From the NCBI RefSeq assembly GCF_030247185.1, contig NC_080572.1:84952435-85016434 (forward strand): a DNA stretch of 64,000 nucleotides. The letters run 5' to 3'. Below the pieces are notes generated by a model. The model did not search any database and had not been told where the DNA came from. It saw only the letters and a list, made by a program, of their open reading frames with translations. Positions 10,759 to 21,835 of this stretch are shown one piece after another. Within the stretch, counting starts at the first letter, position 1, and each line of letters begins with the position of its first letter. Source of the stretch: Malaya genurostris. Lineage: Eukaryota > Arthropoda > Insecta > Diptera > Culicidae. The translations under genes and the position numbers were made by a program.

Positions 10759-12041
10759 AAGACTGTCCCAGAAAGTATGGACGCAACCAAAAACCGCTGT
10801 GATTTCACAATGGTTCAGAATCTGTCAATTTTTACGGCTGCGTCATTTTGTTTACACTCTTCTCTAACCACTTGTGCAGTTGTTTATTCGTTTTCATTAG
10901 TTTGTTTCGAAATGCGTGGACTTTCAGCAGAACAACGTCGAAAAATTGTGTACAAATGGTGCACAGAACGCGGACTGTCACTGAGAAAGATAGCAAAAAT
11001 GGAAGGAGTAAGTGAAAAAGCCGTGCGAAATGCAATCAGAAAGTTCGGTGGGGATAACACCTTTGAGGATAAACCGAAAACGGGTCGATAAAAAGGTCCT
11101 GCTAACCCTCAGTTGGATAAACGTATACTTAAGGAGTTCGAGCAAAAAAAGGAGGTTTCAGTTCGAGATGTGGTCAAAAAAGTGGGCACTTCGAAGTCAA
11201 ATGTTCTTCGTGCTAAAGAACGTTTGAATCTTCGAACCTATATGAAGCAGAAACAACCAAAACGTAGTCCGAAACAAGAAGCATCGATCAGGCCGAGGGT
11301 TCGAAAGCTGTACAATACGATTCTTGCTGGAAATTGAAACTGCATAATCATGGGCGACGAAACCTACGTGAAACTCGATTACAAATCCTTGCCGGGACAA
11401 CAATATTATACGGTGCGAGAAGGGCAAGTGTTAAACCAGTCCGAGACATCGATTGAAGTCGAAAAATTTGGTAAGAAAGCTATGGTCTGGCAAGCAATTT
11501 GTAGCTGCGGTAAAATTGCGAAACCTTTCATCACCACTGTTTCAATGAACAGCGAAATATACATCGAGGAATGTTTACAAAAACGACTTCTACCCATGAT
11601 TCGTAGTCACAAGGATTCTGTTGTCTTCTGGGTAGATCTTGCTTCTTGCCACTACTTTGGTATACAACCAAAAATGTCACTTTCATCCCAAAACATGAAT
11701 TCAACAAATTGCCCACAACTTCGACCAATTGAGGAATTTTGGGCATTGACGAAGGCACATCTTAGGAAACATGTCTCGGTAGCCGAAACCATTCAACAGT
11801 TCGAAAAAGATGGCAAAAAAGTGTCAAAACTTGTCGCCAAGAAGTCTGTACGGAATTTAGTGAGGAACGTTCGCAAGAAGGTGCGCCAGCTAGTCTACAA
11901 TGGCTAAGTAGCAATGTTGAGAATAATATTCTGTTGCTGTAGTCTAATATTATCAGTATATCGAATAAAATTTGAATATCTAACACTTGTGAATTATTTA
12001 CAGCGAAATCAAAGTGCGTCCATAAATTCTGTGACAGTGTT
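10759..12041 (+). mobile_element. ITmD37E transposon, copy B, complete ends
   Basis: The left TIR (AAGACTGTCCCAGAAAGTAT) and the right TIR (complement of TGCGTCCATAAATTCTGTGA) pair with a few mismatches. Both are flanked by TA (10757-10758 and 12042-12043). The length of 1283 bp fits this group. The interior matches copy A. The right TIR has diverged from copy A's, whose right end still pairs perfectly with B's left end. The internal transposase is broken by two stops and a deletion. Confidence 0.93.
10912..11907 (+). pseudogene. ITmD37E transposase with two stops and an in-frame deletion
   Basis: The ATG at 10912 begins an N-terminal helix-turn-helix (MRGLSAEQRRKIVYKW, then GLSLRKIAKMEGVSEKAV). 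A stop at 11089-11091 interrupts the linker where copy A still reads Lys. The second helix-turn-helix follows (VSVRDVVKKVGTSKSNVLRA). A second stop is at 11335-11337. MGDETYVKLDYKSLPG carries the first catalytic Asp, VWQAICSCGKIAKPF follows, then VDLASCHY with the second Asp and LRPIEEFWAL with the Glu. Only 31 codons separate the second Asp from the Glu against 37 in copy A, so 18 bases have been lost in frame. It ends VYNG-TAA. Confidence 0.92.
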
Positions 12042-12369
12042 TAGGCTGCGTGGAATCATTATTTTAAACTTGTGCTATTGTCATATAGATGTTTTATACT
12101 TCGTAACTGAACTGTTTGGCGTTCAAATTTTAAGAAGTGTAAATATTTTCCTCATTGAATAAGTTGGTACCTAATGACTTTATTATATTTCTTGAATTTA
12201 CATCATTTTTTAACGCACATATTCGGAGTAGGAAATTGAATATAAAATTCCTTCCAAGTCTTTATTTTGCAATATGTTTTAGAAGTGACACAAAGCCACA
12301 GTGAACAGACATCCAAGTAGGGATTTCAATTTATGTAAGAAATTTAACGGTTGTTTTAAAAAGCACTCA

Positions 12370-12860
12370 TCAAAGCAGCATATTTATAGTAGATGTTTTT
12401 CTAGATCCCAACGTTTTTGTTAGATTTTTTTTAATCTTTTGAATTTTTGGTGGTTGTTTAAAATTAAAAACTCAATTTTTCACGAAAAAATATGTCTTTT
12501 TATAGCTGTAAAACCTCCCCGAAGTATAAAAAAAGGATTGTAGAAAGTACGTGCAAAATTCAAAAAATTATTGGTGAAGTAGTTTTCGATTTTCGATGGA
12601 CACGGGCATATATTTTCTTTGTATTTTAGCATAAAAATCATTTTAAGAATGTTTTGTCAAATTTTCAAGTTCATCGTAGCAGAACTTTTGGGTCTGTGCG
12701 ACGCGCACTTCGCTCTTTGTAGTATGAGATAACTTCCGAAGTTGTGTTCCGATAGGCTTGCAAATATAACAAAATATTCTTAAAAATGTTTTACTATAGA
12801 AAAACACAAAAGATTTTTCAATAGACCATCCCCGCCCTTTAAGTCATAAATACAGCCTTC
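12370..12860 (+). repeat. Diverged dispersed repeat, unit 1
   Basis: This matches 13430-14065 in order. Shared blocks include AATTTTTGGTGGTTG, TTTTTCACGAAAAAAT, TAGCTGT(A/G)AA(A/G)CCTCCCC, CGATGGACACG, AATGTTTTGTCAA and a closing CCCGCCCTTTAA. No coding capacity or terminal repeats were recognised. A SINE inserted between the two units at 12946-13098. Confidence 0.7.
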
Positions 12861-12945
12861 TTCGTTCAAATATTATTGCATTCCGATTTAGTATTACTTC
12901 GATGATGATTTTCAATCAAGTTTTCCTTTCAACTGATGTCTATTT

Positions 12946-13098
12946 TTTTTTGTTTCGATTATAGAGGTTTTAACCTTGAGGTCATTCGCCTCTTCGGACC
13001 AGAAAAACTTTCTGACCCTATGTGCGGGGTTGGGAATCGAACCCAGGCGGGCTGCGTGAATGGCATGGACTTACCCATCACACTGTACCCGTCCCCTA
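12946..13098 (-). mobile_element. tRNA-derived SINE (family A) with target-site duplication
   Basis: The minus strand begins with a tRNA-like head (GGGGACGGGTACAGTGTGAT) and has a B box within GGGTTCGATTCCCAACC. It continues into the family body (AGGGTCAGAAAGTTTTTCTG, GAGGCGAATGACCTCAAGG) and ends in an A-run. The 11-bp target duplication GATGTCTATTT is perfect at 12935-12945 and 13099-13109. Sister copies are at 39050-39199 and 57613-57764. Confidence 0.92.
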
Positions 13099-13189
13099 GA
13101 TGTCTATTTAATATTACTTTTGATTAACATAAATATAAACGCTAATTGGCATTTCAGTTGCTCTCAGGATAGCTTGAATGTCGATTTTG

Positions 13190-13400
13190 GTGGAAAAAAT
13201 CATCATTTTTGCGATTTTTTTTCAGAACTATCGTTCAACAAAATAAACTCAAACATTTTGCATAACACACAGCATCATTCGAACAACATTGTGTAATTTT
13301 TTCGTGGAAAAATATTGAGAAATAAGACGGTGAAGAGGTATTTTTGAGAACGCTTCTTAAAAATAATGATTTGCGGTGTCGACTGTAGACTAATCAGAAG
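13190..13400 (+). repeat. Middle segment of the 12-14 kb repeat, inverted copy at 32510-32690
   Basis: Words such as ATGATTTGCGGTGTCGAC, AAATATTGAGAAATA and TTGCGATTTTTTTTCAGAAC recur in reverse complement at 32510-32690. The family therefore exists in both orientations in the window. It probably represents an unclassified interspersed element. Confidence 0.6.
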
Positions 13401-13429
13401 TCAACAAATCAAAACAGCATAGTAAAAGT

Positions 13430-14065
13430 AGAAGTTTTTCTAGACCCCAAGTGTCTGTTTGATATTTTTCATTTTTTTTTCAATTTTTGGTGGTTGCTCA
13501 AAGTGAAAACTACGATTTTTCACGAAAAAATCCGCCATTTTGTAGCTGTGAAGCCTCCCCAAAGTAACAAACAACGAAAAGGAAAACGTTAGGGTCTGGT
13601 TTTTTACATGTAGAAAGTATGTGCAGAATTTGAACAAAATTGGTGCAGTAGTTTTTGAATGACGATGGACACGCACTTTTAAAACCTGCTTTTGAGAAAA
13701 ACGCGTTTAAAATTTTTGTCTATAAAATCAATGGAAACAATTTATTACTCCAGGGAGCCCGTAGGGCCTAAAACTTTCAAAAAATCATATTTTTTCTTTT
13801 ATAATTTGTTATAATGAAACATTTCAAGAATGTTTTGTCAAGTTTTGAAGTCAATAGAAGTAGAAATCTTGGACCTGTGCGCCGAGCTCTTGTTTCTTCG
13901 CAGAATGAGATAGCCATAGATAAAGGTCCATAACTTACAGAGTTTCGTTCCAATAGACTTGAAAATTTCACAGAATATTCTTGAAATGTTTTACTATAAG
14001 AAAATATAAAGAAAATAATAAATGATTTTTAAAAAGTGTTAGACCCTACCCGCCCTTTAATATAC
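13430..14065 (+). repeat. Diverged dispersed repeat, unit 2
   Basis: This is the second, longer copy of the unit at 12370-12860, with about 150 extra bases in the middle. The ends match: it starts TTTTTCTAGACCCCAAG and closes CTACCCGCCCTTTAATATA. It contains no recognisable gene. Confidence 0.7.
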
Positions 14066-14084
14066 GGCCATTCATTCTATCTTG

Positions 14085-14307
14085 AAAAAATAACACATAT
14101 TCACTGTCCATTTGAGACATGTTTCTTGTATTCTGTTATATTTTGAAGTGCTGAAACATTTAGTTTTACACGACTTCAAGATAGGCACAGACTAAACATT
14201 AAACGCTGTAATTAGTTTATTTTGTGAATTGACAAATTGAGTTCTTATAAATTGGGTCAAATGTGGATTTCCGTCTCTTATAAGTTTCATAATTTTTTGC
14301 AGTGTAG
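14085..14307. mobile_element. MITE-like element, relative of 5898-6172
   Basis: This shares GTGCTGAA(A/G)CAT, the TTTACACG block and a TTTCATAATTTTTTGCAGTG right end with the 5898-6172 element. The left end is eroded. No ORF. Confidence 0.45.
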
Positions 14308-16270
14308 GTAAAACTTGTTTGAGGCTGTTACAAATTTTGAAATATTTTTGACTGGTAAGCTGTTAAAGTAACAAAAAAGACTCTAGCGGGAACAAAATCG
14401 TAACTGATTTTGAAACGTTTGTATCACAATTATTATTGAATTTGATATAACTACAGAGGTTCGAAAGCAGAAATTTATAACAATAATTGTAATGAATTAG
14501 ATAGCAAATTTAACACAGAAAAACTATATCACTTTTAGCATAGCTTCAATCCAAAATTGTTGAATGATTTTTTTTATTAAATGAATAATTTATTTAGTGA
14601 TCTGGTTTCTTCTTTTAGTTCTTTGAAATTCTGATAATTTTATTTCGATACGGAACGGAAAAACGCATTTTTTCAATTAATGAACGTTATCATGAGTCTT
14701 GCAAAAGAAAATAAAACATCATAACTGATTTTGTTATTATATTGTTATCATAAGTTTTAACTTTCAACTGTTTTCATTTGTTAAATATCTCAAAATAACA
14801 CAAATTGTTACACATATCAACTGTTGATATATTTGTGTTATGATTTTTTTATGTGCATTTGATCGGGTAGTGTCAATATTTTTAGCTTCACGAATAAAAG
14901 AAACAAAATACATCCGTTGAACTGGAATACGTCATAATTTTTTTCCCATAAACACCAATTTTCAATAGATTGCAACACACGATTTCTCCTCCCCATGCAG
15001 CCCATTTTCGTATCTTTTGCGTAAGTTATACACAATAGCTCAACTTGCATATGGCGTCAAAATATACTTGCATTTGTTGCTTCCAAATATATCGGAATAA
15101 ATACTCTTTTTAACTACCATTCATAAAAAAAACAATTTTGAGGTAGAAATTCACCCCAAAGAGCGTTCACGTATAGAAAAAGTGACGAGAGCGTTCTAGG
15201 TTTAATACTTTGTGTAATGGAGGATAAACGAAAAAAACATAAATTCGCGTCTCGGTAGAAAAAAAGCCGCAATTTACCTAAATTTACAATCCAAAGCATA
15301 TAACTCTGAATCCTTTTTTAAATTTCTGATAAAATTGGTTGAACTTTTCATTGAAATAGACTCAAAATGGAATTTTACTTGCTAATAGATGTAATATCTC
15401 GTTATTTCCTTAGCAAATACGGCATGCTTGGATTTACATCTTGAGTAAGTTTCATATTTTTTTTGTAGGAGTCTACGATTGAGTTGTCTCAAATTCGTTT
15501 GAATGGCGTTATTGGTTTATTATCTGCTGTTATCTGTTGCAATTCGAAGTAAATTTTCATAGTTTGAAGACATATTTTACTGAATCGAGTATAACCATTC
15601 TTTGGTAAAAGGCAGAAACAAACAACTAGTATATTTTTTTAAACAACGCATGTGGCTTTTTAAATCAAGGTATGCAAATCCGAACAAGAGTTGTTTTCAG
15701 ATGAGTTGTCCTTTGACGTTGTGAGCGATGAAAATGCAAATGCTATCAGAATACGGCATTCGTCCGTGTTTTTTGGTTACGTAGGTAGGCAAAATCCTAA
15801 TTATCAATTAATTTCTCTAGAATAGGTTTCGTTTATTCATAATTATTCTTATATTTTTTTTTATTGACAAAACCACAAAACACTGTACAAATTGTAGACA
15901 GTAAATTTCTCGGAGCACCAAATTTGATTATAATTTGTATCAGATGAAAAATTAAAACAACGTAATTTGCCTAGAATGAAATGTTTTACATTTATCCGAT
16001 CTAGTACTAGAACTGGCGAGTTCGAAAAATTGTGTTTGCCAGCTGATTAAAAAACTAGAGACCCAATTCATGGATATCTGAATTGTTATAGACACCAGAA
16101 AACTCAATTCAAGTTCATTTAAATATTCAACGGTAGTCCAGAAAATTCCATTCAAAACCAGTTTCCAATGATCGCATTTTCCACCGAACTATGTATAACA
16201 CAATTTCTCGGTACATCTCAATTTAGAATTTTCATATCAAGAACAAAAAAAACTCGGTAATGCCATCAAA
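14308..16270. other. No gene recognised; AT-rich
   Basis: I found no tRNA heads or transposase motifs. A lone copy of the 5898-type MITE right end is visible at about 15440-15475 (AGTTTCATATTTTTTTTGTAG). The short frames at 14838-15050 and 15952-16155 look accidental. Confidence 0.35.
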
Positions 16271-16282
16271 CGAATTACTTAC

Positions 16283-19200
16283 CTTTTCCTAGTGCTTCCT
16301 GCTCGAAGAAAGTTTTGTTTTAAAATCCGATTTTCAGCTTCGATCACTGCTTCACTCTGTGATTTCTAATGTAATCGCACACAAATTTCGGTTTTTCTTC
16401 GTATCGCTTTAAATTTCAGACATCCGTTTTTCCTTCTTCTAGTACAAAGCACAAACTAATATCGAATGTAATTTGGTTCTACGTTTTTTTTTTCTTTTTT
16501 TGGTTGGTTATTTATCCTTGACACTAAACATAAATATTCACAATTTTGTCTCGACACTTCAGGTTCCCGAAAGGTTTTCTCCTTCTACAAATCCGAAAGT
16601 TTAAGTTGTTTTGACGCCAAGTATTACTACTGTTCTGATTATTATTTTTGTATCTCAACACTTCAAACCTTCTGCAATATCAACTCACGAAAACGGAAAA
16701 AACTAGAATCAATGTTTTTTTTTTATCAGAAGTTCAAAAACGTTTTTTTTTGGTTCAATTTATCCGAAAAGTTTTATTTTCCTGTTTGCTACGATTTCTT
16801 TCCTATTTTTGCCATCACCCGAAACCGTGGTCCGAAAAAAGACAATTTTGAACGGTCCAAAACTGTGCGGTCACCACCAACGGAAACATACAGGTTGTGT
16901 CCCGTCCGGGGCTAATCGATCACCATCATCGATCCCGATGCGTGCAATGTGGGAGCTGGTGCGGGTTCACTCTGCCAGTGGGCATACTTTCGACACGGTT
17001 TTCCTTGTAAGTTCCCACAGGCGCGGAGCGTAAAATCATACGTAAGAGGGTGATAAATGTTTTTTTTTCTTCTCGTTTTCAGTCAACCTCTTCTCGGGTC
17101 CTGTTTTTTTTACTTGCAAAGGTTTTTTTTTTGGTTTTTGTCGACCCTCGGTTGCCGTGGCCTTCAAGGGGTGTGGAAAGGCTTTTACGATTGCTGCGAA
17201 GGTTGTTCACAGGTAGCCGTTGTCGCCGGGGTACCTTTGCTTGGCTGGGATGAAAGACCGGGAACCAGTGTTTTGTGTCCTTTGAACTTTCAATGCCTCG
17301 GAGTGGCACAATAAATTAGATCATGCATCGGTTCACGTGTGATGACGCTGACGGTGGTGTGTGGGAAAGAGTCCCGGTACGCCAGGCAAAGGGAATTTCC
17401 AAGTGTGTTTCCCGGCTTACTGACGAGGATCTCCTTTGTTGTGCGATGCCTCGGTCGGAATTCACAGCATCTGAATCTTCTCAGGAAATGTGCTACCAGC
17501 TTGTTTGCCTCGTTTTTGTTTTGTTTTTCCTAGAACCTAATTCACTTTCACAACAAGTTGAATAAAAACAAACTAAAATTGCACTTTTTTTATCGTATCC
17601 CGAAACACTTTGTGGGTTGAAATTAAATTTTTTTTTCATTTGCCCAAACGTGTAAAAATTTTTCTCTTCTTTCGCTTTCGGTTGACCATCCAACTATAAT
17701 CTTCGTAGAATTTTGTGTTTTGCTCGCGATATTCGTCGATTAAACTGCATTCAGATGTCGATCAGCGAGAATAAGTTTTCGTCATTTTCCGAACAACTTC
17801 AGCAAAATAAAAAAGCTCCGGAACCTGTACGTCCGACACTCGGAAGTGGGTGTAATTTCAACTCTTCTTTTCCAAACGGTATTGTGCTGGGGTGTCCAAA
17901 AAACTCTAAATAAACCAAATTTCAACTATCGAACCGCACATTTTGAGGTTTACGCCGTGACTGCCTGAGACCGACTGACAAGTTGTAGCGCGACGGCTAA
18001 AGTCTCTCAAACATATATCGCAAAACATATTCGGAATCATACACCAGCCGCTGGCATGAACGAGCGAGCACTAACCGGCCCGTAGCATACGAGTGAGCGA
18101 GAAGCGAATTGCACTCTTCGGCTGACAGCAGCAGAACCTTCCTCACTCCCTTTCGCACTCGGCTCTCTCTCACTCGTTATCATTACCCGCTACTCTACCC
18201 TGCTATCCATTGGAAAATAATAAGAGTTGTTGAATTTTTGATTCCTACAATTTATTCTTATGCTCACACACTCCCCCGCATGACCGCAGCAGCCTACCAG
18301 CGAGCATGTGAGTCCCTTCGGCGAACACATTCGCAGCCACCCATACTCAAACACCCCGCACAACACACACACTCGTATGCCGGGCGATATATGAGCTTTC
18401 CACGTCCGACGCTCACACAATCCCTTCGCAGCACATACACCATCACATCGGACCCCAGCACTCATCGCAGTACATAAAGTACCCCGAATGATGTAGCATA
18501 AGGAAAAAACAAAAACATTACCCCGTTTTCTAGGAACAGAAGCCCACTCACCAACACGGGCGCACAAAAAATCGCATTCATCTCTACAATCTTTACTTCT
18601 CGCAAGTGCTGGTAGCTCACTTTCCAGCCGCTCACCAGAGCTCACTCTCTGGGATCACCGTGCAACAACTAGGCCGGACTGTGAATGTACATAACACGGC
18701 ACCCATTCGCGTGAGTGGTCGCATATGACACCCAACTCAGAATCCTTTCCTACCGAGCGAGTGGATATACACTTTCGCGAGACATCCTTCCGAAAGCACA
18801 TGCGCATAATTAAATCTACCGAATTTTCCCTTTGCACGGACAAAACGAATCCTAATTTCTAATGTTACCAAGCGTGGATCGGTCGGTCGAAGATGGGGTG
18901 GTGAAATCTGCCGAACTGACAAAGCAAGTCGTAGAGGGTCGTATCGGGTGGAAGGGAACGACTAGAAAAATAGTCCGGGATTAGCGCAATAATAACAACA
19001 GAAGCGTGCGGTGACTGAACTGGCAACGGATGAACGAACGAGCAGGGCCTTTGATGCTCGGAGGGTGACCCTCGGATACTCGGCCGAACGAGCACCGCCA
19101 GCAGAGGATGCCACCACGGTTCGGCCGACGCTCGGCGTCGTCCGGCCTTCTTTTTCGCTCTCTCCGTCGTCGTCGTCGGCTGATGCCGCATGTGGGTTCA

Positions 19201-19350
19201 ACTTCACATATGTGGGAACCGAACTCTATGTGCCGGATATGAGGCGTGTTTGTTACCGTACTCATATGGGAAAAGTCTGAGCTTCGGGCCTAGAGAGGGG
19301 GCCCTTCCGAGGGCGGTGATGTGTGTGGGGGAGAAACACACGAGAGTAGG
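16283..19350 (-). promoter_or_regulatory. Candidate promoter and long 5' exon of a minus-strand gene
   Basis: This is the largest non-repetitive, GC-richer block in the window. At its lower edge the minus strand reads GGAAAAG|GTAAGTAATT, an excellent 5' splice donor (intron begins at plus 16282). From 16283 to about 17700 the minus strand is rich in A-runs with CAAAA and GAAAA words, the look of long insect 5' UTRs. About 18090-18450 is packed with CTCACTC/CTCTC and ACACACAC words, as in GAGA-type insect promoters. No coding sequence was recognised; the several open frames around 18.2-19.3 kb are low-complexity. A spliced coding exon would lie below 16.2 kb or outside the window. This is inference from composition and one motif. 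Confidence 0.35.
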
Positions 19351-20095
19351 GAAAAATAACAGAATTTAGCCAATATCACCGCTCGGTGCCGGATCGGTGG
19401 GAGTGGATCGATGTGCGCTCGGCTTCGGATCGACGTGCTTTTATGGTGTATTTATGCTATTTTAACGCTATATGTGTCTATTTCCTATTTGCTGCTAGCT
19501 AGCGTGGACGATGCATTTCTCTTTTATTCTGGGGCTATGGTGTGAAACCGTTTAGGACAAAACAAAATGGAGAGGTGTCATATAGAGTACAATTGGTGGC
19601 ATTATTTCACTCGGTGCACTACACGCTTGGGAAAAATTCAAAAGTAATGTTTGAAATTAGACAAAATGGTTTTGTAGCAGCTTTTGTATTTAACAACTTA
19701 AAATGAAATATATGTATATAGTTCCGTTACCATTCCAGTATTTATGGTTAATTTCTCATCATACTCACAATTAATGGTTCATATCCCCTATTTTCTTTAT
19801 CACCTTCTGACACGATTGGGGTATCACACTATCCTATTTCGATCAATTCTATCAAATGTCCTATTTTAATTAGATTTTCAATTCCAAAGTCCCACGACAA
19901 AAGAGCCTTGCTGCAAATGACAGTTTCTCTTTGTTTATTTTCTTTTTCACGAATTATCAGGTTGATTTGATCCTAAAGAAAACTAAGTGGGTTCACTATT
20001 ATATGCACTTCCAGCATCGGAACCCGAGAACCGGTATAATCGAAGACGGTTCGTACGGCCAAAAACTAACATGACGTACAAACTCCACTAGTTTT
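19351..20095. other. No gene recognised
   Basis: A transition from the GC-richer island to ordinary AT-rich DNA. No repeats matched elsewhere in the window and no ORF of note was found. Confidence 0.3.
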
Positions 20096-20097
20096 TT

Positions 20098-20335
20098 ATT
20101 CAATTTTTTTGTTATTTATTTATTTATTTGGAGCAGGAAAAAGCCCAATGGAGCTGAAATATAACAATCTCTCACTCCAGCAGGCATAAAACCTCCTCAT
20201 CTTTACATCAACAGATTACAACAATCCAACAGATGCATGTATGTACTTAATACTATCAATTAAAACTAACCCTAGCTAACTAACACTACAGTAATTAGAT
20301 GACATTAAGCCCATCGGGTAAACGATATAGATTTT
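20098..20335 (-). mobile_element. LINE 3' end (3' UTR and AAATA-type tail)
   Basis: On the minus strand the sequence has GCTCCATTGGGCTTTTTCCT, then a short (AAATA)n tail at about 20111-20139. The same GGGCTTTTTC(T/C) block followed by an AAATA/TAAA tail closes the LINE at 59848-61757. This is therefore a 5'-truncated copy of the same or a related non-LTR element. No reverse transcriptase sequence remains. Confidence 0.6.
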
Positions 20336-20439
20336 GCAATAGAATTTTGAAGAATTTATACAATTTTGCCATCGCACTCTAAATGACGATTTAAATGTTT
20401 GTTGTATCCGAAAATATGCAGTAATTTCTGGTAGGACCA

Positions 20440-20960
20440 TAAGACTTTTCGTTTGACCCTAAGATTAGGAGTAACGATTTTGAGTCCATTTTACAACATT
20501 TTCTATAGTTTTTGTTCCGCCAGTTTAAGTGACGTTGTATAATATTCAACACACTTTACTCTATAACTTCTGAACCGGAAGTCGGATCCAGATCATGAGA
20601 CCTTCCATTTGTGGAAATTGGTCAAACCAACGCTGAGAAAAGTGAGAAAAGATCCATTTTGGTATATATGACCACTATTTCCGGTGCTTCCGGAACCGGA
20701 TACCGGGAACCAGGGTAGCCGGAATCGGTTTGTTTAGTTGCCTACTGATAATGACTATCGATTCGTGTAGTTTGGGACCAGTTTAAATTTTTTTTCAAGT
20801 TATTTGTTTCGTCGGTTTAAGTGACGGTGTACAATATTGAACACGATTTTTTTAAAACAAATTTTTGTCGAGAATACACCAAATCTCGATGTTACATCAA
20901 TTTTTGTAGAAGTTTGGTAACCAAATTTTGTCTAAAGTTTTGCGATTTTTCACGAGTATT
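20440..20960 (+). repeat. CGGAACCGGAAGTCGG dispersed repeat family, block 1
   Basis: This contains family hallmarks: TTCTGAACCGGAAGTCGGAT at about 20568, CATGAGACCTTCCATTTG, then a CCGGTGCTTCCGGAACCGGA block and AAGTGACG(G/T)TGTA(C/T)AATATT. Larger arrays lie at 32830-34780, 38295-41990, 49233-49770, 51170-53215, 56490-56789 and 61800-62430. Confidence 0.75.
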
Positions 20961-21063
20961 TCTTTAGCTACGCTTTTTTTTATTCGGATTTCTAAAGCTA
21001 CGCAGTTTTTTCGCATGTTTTTTTCTTGGTGCGGTATAAAAAGGGAATATAATCAATAGCGTC

Positions 21064-21520
21064 AGAGCGTTTGAATGCAACAATCAAGGAAAAACGACCT
21101 CAGATGTCGAAGAAAAACTCATGTTTAACCGAAGCAATGCACCGACTCACAAGTCAAAGGCAACTTGAGCGAATGACTCTTTCAATTTGCTTCCTGATCC
21201 ACTGACTATACAGCTGTGGCCCGCGGAGACTTCTTGGAGAAGGAATTATCTTTTGCCTCAACATTGGCTTCACATTAAGCAATTTATTTTTCGTTTGAGT
21301 TCAATTTTCAGACGAATTTTCACGAAGAGCCGCTGATCTAAAAAAAATGAAAATTCGTCTGAAAATTAAACTCAAATGAAAAGAAATTGCTGAATGTGAA
21401 GCCAATGTTGAGGCAAAAGATAATTCCTTCTCCAAGCACGGTTCCAAGCCCTAATAGATATATTGGAATGATTGTATTGCGCATGAAGGAGATTACATAG
21501 ATGTACCAACATAAAGAGTA
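21064..21520 (+). pseudogene. mariner transposase remnant with internal inverted duplication
   Basis: The first part reads ERLNATIKEKRPQMSKK, then after a one-base shift FNRSNAPTHKSKAT. This corresponds to the mariner block around the second catalytic Asp (usually DNAPCHKS; here Asp has become Ser). The last part, from about 21375, reads EIAECEANVEAKDNSF, two stops, then YWNDCIAHEGDYIDV. That matches the C-terminus of mariner transposases (EGDY near the end). Between them the usual YSPDLAPSD region is missing, and an inverted copy of the C-terminal coding stretch sits in its place (see hairpin). The copy is inactive and belongs to a different clade from the ITmD37E copies. Confidence 0.75.
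21233..21436. repeat. Long inverted repeat: ~90-bp arms, 25-bp loop
   Basis: The left arm (21233-21322, starting CTTGGAGAAGGAATTATC) is the reverse complement of the right arm (21348-21436, ending GATAATTCCTTCTCCAAG) with only a few mismatches. The right arm is in the normal place and frame for mariner C-terminal coding sequence. The left arm is therefore the duplicated, inverted piece. A transcript would fold into a long hairpin. Confidence 0.93.
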
Positions 21521-21529
21521 GAGGAGATT

Positions 21530-21835
21530 TAAATAATGTTCAGGAAATACAAACCCTTTTTACAGTGAAGGCCGCGCATTAAGATTTGATATCGGCATTT
21601 GGTTTTGTTTTGACGAAATCTTTTTATAAAGAAAATTGGTTCCATTTTTCAAAATCTAAATTGTTTGGAATCGAGAACTTCGATCAAAACGAAATATTGC
21701 CGAACCATTCGATAGACGACACTACTGAATTCACGGAACTGTTGTTTGACAGCTATGTTACATTTGCACGGTATGAGAGAAAAATACTAGACATTTGAAG
21801 GTGAATATTATTCATAGTGTATTGTTCACATGGGT
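21530..21835 (+). other. Short unassigned ORF (21586-21798); nothing else recognised
   Basis: A 70-codon frame beginning MISAFGFVLTKSFYKENWFH occupies most of this gap. It has no recognisable domain and no promoter or polyadenylation signal that I would trust. It lies between a dead mariner and the satellite array. I do not call it a gene. Confidence 0.25.

Noticed and set aside
18190..18645. 151-codon minus-strand ORF in the 16-19 kb island
   Set aside because: It lies in CT/AC-rich promoter-like sequence, overlaps other open frames on both strands, and has no recognisable domain.
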